Made by a program: the position numbers and the translations under genes
NCBI GenBank assembly: GCA_023212695.1
Contig: JALCCG010000038.1
Span: forward strand, 1 to 64,000
DNA from: Sporisorium sorghi
Taxonomy: Eukaryota; Basidiomycota; Ustilaginomycetes; Ustilaginales; Ustilaginaceae
Direction of reading: 5' to 3'
DNA: 64,000 bases
Notes under the pieces: generated by a model
What the model saw: the letters and a program-made list of their open reading frames with translations, nothing else
What the model was told of the DNA's origin: nothing
The model's database searches: none
Part shown: positions 1-9,621 of the stretch, piece after piece
Position numbering within the stretch: position 1 is the first letter of the stretch
How the letters are laid out: each line of letters opens with the position of its first letter

Positions 1-77
1 TTAGGGTTAGGGTTAGGGTTAGGGTTAGGGTTAGGGTTAGGGTTAGGGTTAGGGTTAGGGTTAGGGTTAGGGTTAGG
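1..77 (+). repeat. TTAGGG telomere-type array
   Basis: Twelve perfect TTAGGG hexamers (1-72) are followed by a partial unit TTAGG (73-77), and unique sequence starts at 78. The hexamer is the standard telomere unit of basidiomycetes and many other fungi. The G-rich strand is the plus strand and reads into the window. At a genuine left chromosome end the plus strand should read CCCTAA, so the polarity is reversed. The array may be a misoriented contig tip or an interstitial array whose left flank is not shown. Confidence 0.97.
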
Positions 78-220
78 AGCAATCAGTCATCATGCGCACA
101 TCAGAGTGAATGCTCTCCCGTCAATCGCAGTTAAGCGCATTTGAGCCTCACATCCGTTTGCGCGGGACTCAGTGGGAAATTCCATGAAAAAAAAAAAAAG
201 AAGGCACCGAAAAGAATGCG

Positions 221-231
221 AAAAAAAAAAA
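221..231 (-). terminator. RNA polymerase III T-run terminator
   Basis: A run of eleven T on the minus strand starts four bases after the tRNA discriminator base at 236. This is a normal Pol III terminator. A second T13 run at 187-199 could act as a back-up. Confidence 0.85.
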
Positions 232-235
232 GATC

Positions 236-343
236 TGCCCCGTACTGGGCTCGAACCAGTGACCTTCTGTTGTAAATAGTTCAGCGAGTGCTGAGGCATC
301 GTGCTATTAGACAGATGCGATAATCCAACTACGCTAACGAGGC
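236..343 (-). tRNA. tRNA-Ile (anticodon AAU) with a 33-nt intron
   Basis: The gene folds as a tRNA. Acceptor GCCTCGT pairs with ACGGGGC with one G-U, the D stem is GCG/CGC, the anticodon stem TCTGT pairs with ACAGA, and the T arm is ACTGG-TTCGAGC-CCAGT with discriminator A at 236. Exons are 305-343 and 236-271, giving a 75-nt mature tRNA. The intron at 272-304 lies one base 3' of the anticodon, the canonical position, and contains TATT, which can pair with the anticodon plus A37. The seven-base loop reads C-T-AAT-A-A, so the anticodon is AAU (Ile). The body resembles an eukaryotic elongator tRNA-Met (GCCTCGTTAGCG start, AGGTC variable loop, CGGGGCA end) rather than the usual GGUC-type Ile tRNA. 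A TATA element and a T-run flank it, which suggests an active gene. It lies 158 bp from the TTAGGG array. Confidence 0.88.
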
Positions 344-771
344 GGCTATGTCGAGGTGGGCGAAATATTGTATATAATACTCATTGGTAAAGGTGAGTTC
401 AAGATGAACAGTTGTTGATGATGCTCACAAGCGATAGGCGATCAAGCCATTTCAAAGTCAAAGCAGGGACTTGTACAAGCTCAAGTAGACAGAACAGACT
501 GTCGAGTCGGAGCCGTTGTGTATCTGGCCAGGTGCCGTATAGCCTTTGAACGACGCACTCGTATGCAGTCGAAGCAATAGACGGACTGTCGAGCTGGTCA
601 ACTCTCAATTGAGACCCTCTCGGACTCGAACTCGGCTCGAGATGCGATTCTCAACGTCGACAGCGGCTCGCCTTGGAATCAATGCAGAGCCAATCATCGA
701 ATCTGACTACAGATTTGCATTGCTTATGGTGATACGTCTATGCTCTCCTCCAACGCGGTAACGACACGCGC
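344..771. other. Intergenic: tRNA upstream region and ATP3 3' flank
   Basis: No coding sequence is recognisable. Apart from the TATA element near the tRNA, I see no repeat. There is no subtelomeric helicase or repeat family between the TTAGGG array and the first protein gene. Confidence 0.6.
371..379 (-). promoter_or_regulatory. TATA-like element upstream of the tRNA
   Basis: TATATAATA lies 28 to 36 bases upstream of the tRNA 5' end at 343, the spacing at which fungal TFIIIB contacts upstream DNA. Its function is inferred from position only. Confidence 0.55.
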
Positions 772-2000
772 TTAAAGAGCCGAAGCACCAGTGATAATGT
801 CGACCAAGTCGTTGGTAATGGCGGCCTGTCGACCACGGTTGTAGAGCATGTTGAGCGACGAGATCATGTCACCGGCGTTCTTGGAGGCGTTGTCCATGGC
901 GTTGCGCTTCGAGTTGATCTCGGAAGCATGACCCTCAACGAGAGCGGCGTAGATGGCGTTGGCAAAGGCAAACTCAGCAAGGTCCTTGGTCACGTCGTCC
1001 TCCTGCTCGTACAGCTTGAACTGGGGAGCGTTTCGGAGGGCATCTTCGGAGAAGACCTCGATGACGTCCGACTCGAACGAGAGAGCCGAGACAAACTTGT
1101 TGTAGATGAGGTTGACCTTGTCAAATTTGATGCCCGACTTGATGATCTGGTCTGCAATGGCGGTGGCATCGGCAAAGGTGGGGACGTCCTTGCCGATCTG
1201 GTTGAAGGAGAGGGCGAGGTTCTTGGGCAGCGCACGGCCGAGCTGAGCCTTGGACTTTTCACCGAGGACGACGACGGAAGGACCCTCGGACGAGTTGGCG
1301 TCACCAGCCGCGGCGCCAATTTTTTGGAACTCGGCCTTGGTGCGCTTGGTGACGGACGAGTGAATACCACCGCAAAGACCCTTGTCGGAGGAGACGACGA
1401 TGAAAAGCTGCTTGCCGCCCTCGGGAGCAACGGCCTCGGAGTTGGTGAAGATCTCTGTGTGTGGCGAGGACAAGTGAGAGTTGTTTAGATGCTATGCTGC
1501 GTTTTGTTGGTGTGCGGTGGTGATTGTCGTTCGGCCAAATAACTTACCGTTGTTGGCAGCACCGTAAGCCTTGGCAGCAGCCATGGCACGCTGAGCCTTG
1601 TTGAGCTTGGTGGAGGCAATCATCTTCATGGACTGTTTGTTGATAAGAGCGAGCATGGTTGGGGAAAGTCGAGTCAGAAAAGGATTGTTCGATACCAAGT
1701 GGGTGATGCGGTTTGGAGATGCGGTTGGCGTGTGTTTCAAGAGCATGTTGATGTGCAGATGCGTGTTTGTCGATAGGTTCGATGTTGATTCAAGGGTGAT
1801 GCTAGTCGAGATGGTCGGCGGATACCTACGGAAGTGATCTTCTCGATGTTCTTGACCGACTTGATACGCTGTTCGGTCTCACGAAGAGGAGCAGCCTGGG
1901 CCGAGGACGAGTGGAAGCCGGCACGAGCAGCAATGGCGAGGGGAGCAGCCGAGTTGATGGCCGCCATGGCGGAACGGGCAGCACGAGGAAGCATCGCCAT
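772..2000 (-). CDS. ATP3: Mitochondrial F1 ATP synthase gamma subunit
   Basis: The gamma subunit is the central rotor stalk of F1-ATPase in the mitochondrial matrix. Three exons join in frame: 1830-2000, 1548-1632 and 772-1454, with introns 1633-1829 (GTAGGT...CAG) and 1455-1547 (GTAAGT...CAG). The product is 312 residues, close to the roughly 310 of yeast Atp3. Residues 1-30 form an Arg/Ala-rich presequence without acidic residues. The N-terminal helix (RIKSVKNIEKITSSMKM) spans the first splice junction, which supports it. SSDKGLCGGIHSS is the conserved core, and the C-terminal helix ends in the family signature AITNDLVDIITGASAL. The start is the first ATG of the presequence; MLPRAAR two codons later is an alternative. 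It is divergent from the eIF2-beta gene. Confidence 0.96.
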
Positions 2001-2127
2001 TTTGGATGGATGAAGCTACGAAAGGTCGAAAGAGGAAGAGAGGAAGGTGGATGAGGATGACGGGTGATGGTGACGAGAAGAAACAAGGATCGTGACGAGA
2101 CGAGTTTTGGCGGCCAAGGCAGTCTGG

Positions 2128-2130
<3 letters not shown>

Positions 2131-2163
<33 letters not shown>
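2131..2163. repeat. (TC)n microsatellite
   Basis: An uninterrupted TC dinucleotide run of about 33 bp in the ATP3/SUI3 promoter region, about 130 bp upstream of the ATP3 start. Confidence 0.95.
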
Positions 2164-2167
<4 letters not shown>

Positions 2168-2582
2168 CTTCTCGGAATGGAAATTGGCTCTGTGCGTTCT
2201 CAGAGAGTGTGATGCTAGAGAAAGCGGCACACACTCGCCTTTGGCTGAGATTTCGATTTTCGATGGGTTCGGTTCCGGCTTCTCCCTCTGTCTCTGTCTC
2301 TGCTGCTCTGAATTTCCCTTGCATTCGCACGGTCAAACAGAAATCGATCACGATTTGGACGCGAGGATGGACTCGCACGAGACAAAGTCTTTTGAGCGTC
2401 TTTTTTCTTCTTCTTTTTCTGTTAGGAAAGACAGGCTGAGTCGAAAGCAGCGCAAGAGCAGTCAGTTGTGCGGCAGCGTCGAGTCAAACTGACTCGTTTT
2501 CGTTTGTTCAACACCAACGACATCACTCCTTGCTCGTCACCACCACCGACCACCACATCTCACCTTATCGTTGGAATCAATT

Positions 2583-2602
2583 CGACTCGACTCGACTCGA
2601 CT
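2583..2602. repeat. (CGACT)4 pentamer repeat
   Basis: Four tandem CGACT units in the eIF2-beta 5' leader, about 80 bp before the start codon. Function is unknown. Confidence 0.85.
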
Positions 2603-2682
2603 GCGCACTCCGTCCTATCGACTCGAATCACATTCACACACAATCTGTCGGCTGGCCTCAATCGCATTCGATTACGACAACA

Positions 2683-3714
2683 ATGTCAGACGCTGACGCC
2701 CTCCAGAATGCTGTTTCCGCCGCAGCACCAGCAGAGCAACAGAACGACTCGGCTGACCTCTTTGGCGGAATGAAGAAGAAAAAGAAGGACAAGAAGAAGC
2801 TCGATCTCGACCTCGACCTCGACCAGGACGCTGTCGATGCCGATGCAGATGCTGATGCCGATGCCAATGCAGGGGCTGCTGCAGAGGATGACGAGCTCAA
2901 CGTGAGTTTACCAACACCAGCCTTCATCTTCAAGCCATCTACTGCAGCTCACTGACCTCCCCACTTGCATTGTTCGTCTCCACAGTTTGGCGAGTTGAAA
3001 AAGAAGAAGAAGTCCAAAAAAAAGGTCGCCCTCGACCTTGACGCTTTCGAAAAGGAGATTGGAGAGGACAAAGACGACCAGGATGACGCAGAGCCCGCCA
3101 CCAACGACGCATACGCAGAAGCCGACGACGAAGAGCTCGGAGACAACCCTTTCGCCCAAGATGCAGCAGACGACGCCGACGCCGCTCCCAAGGACGACAA
3201 CATCGAGGCATGGCAGGGCACCGACCGCGACTACACATATCAGGAGCTTCTCGGTCGTGTGTTCAAGACGCTTCGTGCACAGAACCCTGCTCTCTCCGGT
3301 GACAAGAAGAAGTTCACCATGGTCCCACCCCAGGTCGCTCGTGACGGGTCCAAAAAGACCGTTTTCGCCAACGTCGTCGACATTTGCAAGCGTATGCACC
3401 GTCAACCCGAGCACGTCATCCAGTTCCTCTTTGCTGAATTGGGTACCATCGGTTCCGTCGACGGCTCCCAGCGTCTCGTCATCCGTGGTCGCTTCCAGCC
3501 CAAGCAGATCGAAAACGTCCTTCGAAGATACATCACCGAGTACGTCATCTGCAAGACGTGCAAGCGTCCCGAGACCAAACTGTCCAAGGAGAACCGTATC
3601 TTCTTCGTCACGTGCGAAAAGTGCGGCTCGCAGCGTTCCGTCAGTGCCATCAAGAGCGGTTTCCAAGCGCAGACCGGCAAGCGCTCAAAGACCAGAGCCG
3701 CTGCAGACGCTTGA
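2683..3714 (+). CDS. SUI3: Translation initiation factor eIF2 beta subunit
   Basis: eIF2-beta is part of the GTP-binding trimer that delivers initiator tRNA to the 40S subunit. Its lysine boxes bind eIF5 and eIF2B-epsilon. Exons are 2683-2901 and 2986-3714, with an 84-nt GTGAGT...CAG intron. Joining them in frame gives 315 residues. Two lysine boxes are visible (KKKKKDKKK near residue 30 and KKKKKSKKK near 78), where yeast has three. Between them lies a run of alternating Asp-Ala. The C-terminal domain is well conserved and ends in a C2-C2 zinc finger with Cys at about 262, 265, 283 and 286 (CKTC and CEKC). The start is the first ATG after a pyrimidine-rich leader. Confidence 0.96.
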
Positions 3715-4289
3715 TCTGTACCATTACCGCCTTCGCATTTGCTCGCACCACCACCACAAAAAAGGAGCAGCGCCTATATCTTGCCCTGCTTTCTGTCATT
3801 CCGAGACGAGCAGCATCATTGCATGATCACATTCACACATCTGTATTTGTTTCCCCCTTCACTGCCCTTTGCATATCCTCTCCACACTTGCAATGCTCAC
3901 CCGCCTCCTTTGACAAAGCCATCGACAAGGTCTGACCGTGTTGCGTCAGCCGAATCTGTTGCCGGTGATGCATCTCTCGCTTCGACACTCGCGTGAGCCT
4001 CAAAAGACTCGCTAGTGATGAAGCTCGGGCTCGATTGTCAACGATGACTGACCTGTCCGTGCTGCAAGACCGACCAGACCCCTTCTGACCGTCCGCAGCC
4101 AGCCATGCCGGAAGCTTCCGGACAGCGGTCGGGGGTCAGCGGCTCCTCTCCTATCTCACACGCACACGCAACGCTGACGTTGACAAGCATCTAGATTCTA
4201 AGACAGTGATGACAGTGACGAACCGGGTATTCTTTACAAGAGCAGGCTTTTGGGACCTTGATCGTGCCGAACGCGACATCAAGGAGCAT
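3715..4289. other. Convergent intergenic region
   Basis: The 3' flanks of the eIF2-beta gene and the ABC transporter gene. Open frames here are short and have no recognisable homology. Confidence 0.6.
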
Positions 4290-7200
4290 CTAAAGCTGCT
4301 GTTCCATGAGCTCACGGTACCTGCGGCCATGAGCGAGGAGCGCAGTGTGCGTACCGCTCTCGAGGATCTTGCCGTCTTCGACCACAAAGATCAGGTCGCA
4401 CTTTCGGAGACTGCTCAGCCGGTGCGCGATGGTGACAGTAGTCCTGTTGAGAGCGGCGTGATCCAGTGCACGCTGAACCTGGATCTCGGATTCGGCATCG
4501 AGCGCCGAGGTTGCTTCGTCGAGCAGCAGAATCTTGGGGTTGCGCAATAGCGCTCGGGCGATGCATAGACGCTGCTTCTGACCTCCAGAGAGTTGCGAGC
4601 CCTTGAAACCGATCTCCGTGTCGAAGCCGTTGGGCAGACCGCGAACAAAGTCGAGGATGTAGGCGTCCTCGCAAACCTTCTCGAGCTGCTGCTGCGTGAC
4701 CGAATCGGGGTCATTGGAGCCGAGCGACAAGTTCCAGCGAATGGTGCCTTGGTACAAGATCGGATCCTGCGAGACGTAGGCCATCTGCTGACGGAGAATG
4801 TCGATGGGCACCTGGCGCACATCTACACCGCCAAACTCGATGCTGCCTTGACAGGGATCGTAGAAGCGCTGCAGCAGAGCCAGGATGGAGCTCTTGCCCG
4901 AGCCGGACGTACCGCAGAAAGCGACGCTTTTTCCGGCAGGGATGGTGATGCTGAGCTCCTTGAGTGCTGGATGGTTGGGTCGCTGAGGATAGCGAAACTC
5001 GACGGCCTTGAGCGTAATGTCTCCCGCTGCGTAGCTGCCGTCCTGCGCCTTGGCTCGCGAAGCTTGGTCGAGCTCGGGCAACCCGCTCGTATCGGCGACG
5101 CGGGGCTTGCGATTGATCCAGCCCGAAATCGTCTTGAACGAATTGACAGCACGGCCATAGTCGGACACGTAGGTGAAAAGACGGCCGGCGGAGAAAGCAG
5201 CAATGAACACGGCTTCAAACGCTGCATAGAGCTTAGTCAAGGAGACTTCGCCTCTGCTGTAGACCTCGCCGCCCCAGTAGAAGAAAAGGGCGGCGAGCCA
5301 CATAATCATGGCCTGCGAGACGGCGAAGCCACCTGCGCCAAAGATCAGGTATCGCGTGCGGTTGGGATCGGCGCGAGCACGTTCGTCAAAGACGCGCATC
5401 GTCTCGGCCTCTCGCCCCAGTGCGGTGACCGTCTTGATGGCGTCGACATTTTCAGACACGTACGAAGCGGCGCGATCAGCTGGCTTCTGAGCCATAGCTT
5501 CGTACTTCTCCAGCATGACGATGTTGAGCCAGCCAGAGATGAAGAGGACAAAGATGGGAGCAAGACAGACCAATGCCAACTTCCACGAGACCGCGAGACC
5601 AAGGACGACAGAGCCGAGTAGATTGATCATGCCGATGATCACCTGAGCCAGAATCAAGCCGGTAGCGGCGGCGACGTTGGCAGGATAGCTGGAGACGGCG
5701 GCGCTCATGGCACCGCTGGCGTTTTCCTCGGCGTCAAAGAAACCGATCTCCTGTCGGATGAGCGAGGCGAAGCCTTCCTTCTTGAGCTTACGCATGACAT
5801 GTTCCGAGGCGGTCTCGAGGAAGAAGCTGCCAATCATGACGATACCGAGGTCGGCCAGGGCCAAGACGAGGAACCAGAGCGCCCAACGATTGCTCTCGCG
5901 TTGGAGTCTTGCATTGTCGCCTTCGATCGAGAGTGAGTCGACGGCCCCACCCGTGAGATAGCCGGCCACCGGAAAACTGGCACCGGTTGCACCAGCACCA
6001 AGAATACCGATGGAGAACCAAAACTTTTGATCGTTGAGGTAGCGGAAGAAGGTCTTGCGGAGGCGACGCTTCTCTTCCTTGCTGACGGCTTTGTCTCGTG
6101 CGGCGTCCGCTTTTTGGTCTTTGGTCTTGACCTTGCTTGGTACGGTTGCAGCAGTGTTGGAGGGAAGTGCGAGGTCTGTATCCTTGACTCCCGTGGTTGC
6201 TTCTTGTGCATGTTTGCGCTGATCGCGAGAGGTGCTTGCGCGTTCATGGGCGTGATACTGATTCTCCGAGGTACGACCGCTGCGGTGACGGCTGAGTGGG
6301 ACGGGACGAGCAGCATAGTGAGGTAGAGGTTCATCCGGCACAATGGAAGCGGATCGGAGGGTCGAGGCTCCAGCGGCCCTTGTCCTCGTATCGTCAGGCA
6401 GAGCGTGTGCCGACCTGGTTCGAGTTTGCGCCTCGAATTCGTCGCCTTGCTCGCCCTCATCAGACAGGGCACGCGACGAGTCAGCGGACGAGGATGGTGC
6501 TGGTGTTGCATCGATGGCCGAAGTCTTGCCAGACTGGTGCGCATCGGCCTCATCAATCTTGGCCTCGACCTCGTGCTCAACAAGATGCCTTTGCTGCATG
6601 ACCATGCTGCGGTAGACGCCTGCGTGGTCAGCTCGCTTGTTCTGCATGAGCGACTCGTGGTTGCCTTGCTCGACGACTCGGCCGTTCTTGAGCACGACGA
6701 TGCTATCGGCATGCTCGATAGTGCTGAGGCGATGGGCGATGAGGATGGTGGTCATGCCCCGTTCTTGCTGTTCCCGTTGCAGCGCGAGTTTGATCTTGCT
6801 CTCGGTGTCCGAGTCCAAGGCCGAGGTCCCCTCGTCCAGACACAGCAGACGCGGTTCTCGGACCAGAGCGCGGGCGATGGCGACACGCTGACGCTGCCCG
6901 CCCGACAGCAGGCCGGTGCGACCACCAGAGACGGGCGTGTCCATTCCTTGCGGGAGCTTGGAAACGAATTGCCAGCACTCCGCTTTCTTGAGCGCAAGCA
7001 TCACCTTGTCACGGATGGCCGCAGTCCGAGCGGGGTCATAGCCGGCTGCGTTGGGATCTCCGTCGATGTCTGGAAGATACTCCCATTCGGTGCCTGTGAG
7101 ACCAGCTGCGACGTTTTCGAAGATCGAAGCTGTGAAGAGCTGAGGGTGCTGCTGCACGATAGCAATCTGCAAACGTAGCCATCGTGGGTCGAGGTCACGG

Positions 7201-8753
7201 ACATCGTGTCCGGCGAACAAAACCTTTCCGGCTCCTTGGATTCTGCCCTTGAAATCGGCGGTTGGGTCGGACTTCTCGACGTCTTCGCTGGCCGGAGATT
7301 CCTTTGTCGAGCTCCTTGAAAGGAAAGGGATGCTGCCCTTCTTGTCCTTTTTCTTGTCATCTTGGGCATCGACGTCGGCGGAGTGGTCGTTCTCAGCAGC
7401 ACTAGCATCTTGCGCATCGTGAGGATGAGGGACGTTGGCAGTCTCCGGGTCGTATTCACGAAGCAAGAGACTGGTGATGGTCGACTTGCCGGAGCCCGAA
7501 GGTCCGACGAGAGCAGTGACCTTGCCAGGCTGGAAATGAATGGACACGTCGTCGAGACTGGCGATGTTGGGCCTAGATGGATAGGAAAAGGTGACGTGAT
7601 CTAGCTCGAAGCTGGGAGACCAGTCTTGGGCGTCAGAGGCGGGGATGATGCCGCGCTCTTGGCGAATGTCGATTTTGGGTTCGCGCTCGATGGCTCTTCG
7701 GACCTGTTTGAGAGCAGTGCACGCGTCGAAGATGCCTGCAATGTGCGGTACAACGTTTGCAAGGGCAAAGGACGCGTTCATGTAGTTCCAAAAGGTGGTC
7801 AAGAGATCTCCGACGTTGAGTTTTCCCTCGACGATGTTGATAGCTCCCCACCAGAAAGCGAGAGAGTACGTAAGATTGAGCATGAAGTAGACGGCGCTGG
7901 TCTCGAGACCTCGAATGGCGGATTTGCGCATGCCGAGCTTCTCGAGGGGCTTGAGCATGGCCTTGTCGAGGCGTTCTAGCAGGCGAGATTCCATGCCAAA
8001 AGACTGGACAACGCGAACGGAGCCGAGAATCTGCTCGAGGAAGGTGGAAGATTGACCTTCGATGCGCAGGGCTGGAGCGCCGACGACCTCGGTAGCTTTG
8101 CCGAGAACGGCAAAAATAATGCTGGTGAGAGGAAGGAGGGCAAAGAGCACACCAGCGATTCTGGGCGCCTTGATGAAGCCAACGATGACAGCGACGAAGA
8201 GGGTGGAGAAAGACCAAGTGAGGTAGGCGACCTTCTCGCCAAAGCCAGCGCGAATGACCGAGATGTCCTTGCTGGCGCGATTTGCGATTTCACCGGCGCC
8301 ATGGAGATCAAAGTGAGATGCGTCCTGGGCCAGGACGGAGGCGATGTACGTGTGTCGAAGTCGCTGAGTGAGATCGTGGGAGGCAGTTGAGAAGCAAGAC
8401 AAGAAGAGCCATGAGAGCAGAAGCTGGCTGAGACCGAGGATGGTGGTGATCCAAGCGACGTAGGAGGAAGAACTGCGAATGGTTTGTGGGCTGGCAGAAG
8501 CCGGCGTGATCTTGTTGGACCAGTGACCGTAGAGCAGATCGAAGCCGGGCATGACCACACCGGCCAAGATGGCTGCTACAAAGCCGATAGCATAGAGAAC
8601 ACCTGGGTGTCGCAAGAAAGTGCGTGGCGATGCTAGAAGGGACGGTACCGCTGGGCAAAACGAGAAAAGGTAGAGCGAGTTTGGCAGTCGTGTTCGGTGG
8701 GCCTCGAAGGGGAGTCGCGAGACCGCGCGCGGAGCCTTGCTAGGGGACTGCAT
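4290..8753 (-). CDS. Full-length ABCB (MDR/STE6-type) ABC transporter
   Basis: A single intronless frame of 1487 residues with the TMD-NBD-TMD-NBD order of ABCB exporters. NBD1 has Walker A GPSGSGKST at 417-425, the signature LSGGQ at 616 and Walker B ending LCLDEGTSALD. NBD2 has GTSGSGKSS at 1281, LSGGQ at 1388 and LLLDEATSALD. Both have an H-loop (IAHRLS), so both ATP sites look catalytic. A charged insertion of about 85 residues (including DAQDDKKKDKKGS) separates Walker A from the Q-loop in NBD1, and a Ser/Thr-rich linker of about 200 residues joins the halves. The layout fits fungal pheromone (Ste6-like) exporters as well as multidrug exporters, so substrate cannot be decided. The start ATG at 8753 is the first in frame. 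Confidence 0.93.
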   Translation of the reverse strand: MQSPSKAPRAVSRLPFEAHRTRLPNSLYLFSFCPAVPSLLASPRTFLRHPGVLYAIGFVAAILAGVVMPGFDLLYGHWSNKITPASASPQTIRSSSSYVAWITTILGLSQLLLSWLFLSCFSTASHDLTQRLRHTYIASVLAQDASHFDLHGAGEIANRASKDISVIRAGFGEKVAYLTWSFSTLFVAVIVGFIKAPRIAGVLFALLPLTSIIFAVLGKATEVVGAPALRIEGQSSTFLEQILGSVRVVQSFGMESRLLERLDKAMLKPLEKLGMRKSAIRGLETSAVYFMLNLTYSLAFWWGAINIVEGKLNVGDLLTTFWNYMNASFALANVVPHIAGIFDACTALKQVRRAIEREPKIDIRQERGIIPASDAQDWSPSFELDHVTFSYPSRPNIASLDDVSIHFQPGKVTALVGPSGSGKSTITSLLLREYDPETANVPHPHDAQDASAAENDHSADVDAQDDKKKDKKGSIPFLSRSSTKESPASEDVEKSDPTADFKGRIQGAGKVLFAGHDVRDLDPRWLRLQIAIVQQHPQLFTASIFENVAAGLTGTEWEYLPDIDGDPNAAGYDPARTAAIRDKVMLALKKAECWQFVSKLPQGMDTPVSGGRTGLLSGGQRQRVAIARALVREPRLLCLDEGTSALDSDTESKIKLALQREQQERGMTTILIAHRLSTIEHADSIVVLKNGRVVEQGNHESLMQNKRADHAGVYRSMVMQQRHLVEHEVEAKIDEADAHQSGKTSAIDATPAPSSSADSSRALSDEGEQGDEFEAQTRTRSAHALPDDTRTRAAGASTLRSASIVPDEPLPHYAARPVPLSRHRSGRTSENQYHAHERASTSRDQRKHAQEATTGVKDTDLALPSNTAATVPSKVKTKDQKADAARDKAVSKEEKRRLRKTFFRYLNDQKFWFSIGILGAGATGASFPVAGYLTGGAVDSLSIEGDNARLQRESNRWALWFLVLALADLGIVMIGSFFLETASEHVMRKLKKEGFASLIRQEIGFFDAEENASGAMSAAVSSYPANVAAATGLILAQVIIGMINLLGSVVLGLAVSWKLALVCLAPIFVLFISGWLNIVMLEKYEAMAQKPADRAASYVSENVDAIKTVTALGREAETMRVFDERARADPNRTRYLIFGAGGFAVSQAMIMWLAALFFYWGGEVYSRGEVSLTKLYAAFEAVFIAAFSAGRLFTYVSDYGRAVNSFKTISGWINRKPRVADTSGLPELDQASRAKAQDGSYAAGDITLKAVEFRYPQRPNHPALKELSITIPAGKSVAFCGTSGSGKSSILALLQRFYDPCQGSIEFGGVDVRQVPIDILRQQMAYVSQDPILYQGTIRWNLSLGSNDPDSVTQQQLEKVCEDAYILDFVRGLPNGFDTEIGFKGSQLSGGQKQRLCIARALLRNPKILLLDEATSALDAESEIQVQRALDHAALNRTTVTIAHRLSSLRKCDLIFVVEDGKILESGTHTALLAHGRRYRELMEQQL

Positions 8754-9621
8754 GGTGTGCGTTGAAGGTTTGGTGATGGTCTATGTCGGTGACGGTAGCA
8801 TCTGTGGTGGACACGATGCGAGACTCGATTGGACTCGACTCGCTTCTACCGAGGTTGATGGTAAGGTAGAGCTAGCTGGTGGAGGATGGTGGTCAAGAGT
8901 GTGGAGTCGCTCTCAAAGATTTGTGGATCGTTCTTGCTCAGCCTGCTCAGTCTGCCATCGAATTGACGAGCGTGATGGCACAGAGAGGAGTTGACCGAAT
9001 GTGACCGATCGTGGCGGACTGTGACAATAGCAAATGTGTGAAGGAAGGAAGCGGCAAGGCGATTCGCAGTCTTTGGTATGGTTTGACTCAGCCTTTTTTG
9101 GCGTGCAAATCCATCTTGAGTTCCCAAGCGCAGCGCAGCTCATGCACAGCAGCAGCAGCAGAGAGAAAAGAAGAAGAAAAAAAATCCAGAATTGTGACAG
9201 CTCGTCAAGCGCAGAATCGGAAACGGACGCGGATGATCCGAGGCATCGTTCCCTCCCGCGGTAACTTAACCGATCCTCCCCAAACGCAGTTTTGACAGGC
9301 GCAGAAGCCCAATTTTCGCGGTGCCTTTTTGCTCAAGAAATTCACCGCGGCGTTGCCGACGAGTACGTAACAAAAATCGCGCATCTTGGCCTTGGGGAGC
9401 CGCTCTAACCGCGCTCGTTTCGAAACGCGCTTCCAAATGCTGCGAATCGCATACAGCGAGTCGCCATGTTCACGCGTCAAGAATATGGCTTGGCATGACG
9501 GCTACACACACCAACGATGGCAGCAAGATTCGCATGAGATTCGACGTGAATGAGGGGGGTTACGGGTTGTATCAGCCAAGAGTTTCGAACCAGCTGGCTT
9601 GCTCTTCGCGTTGCTTGTGGT
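8754..9621. other. Upstream region of the ABC transporter and 3' flank of the aspartic protease gene
   Basis: No gene is recognisable. The open frames are short, overlapping and compositionally unlike the neighbouring genes. The region should contain the ABC transporter promoter. I see no clear TATA box. Confidence 0.55.

Larger units (their letters stand above)
2001..2682. promoter_or_regulatory. Divergent promoter region between ATP3 and SUI3
   Basis: This 680-bp region lies between two genes transcribed away from each other and must hold both promoters. It is pyrimidine-rich on the plus strand and contains a long CT microsatellite and a CGACT repeat. No TATA box stands out. Confidence 0.6.
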
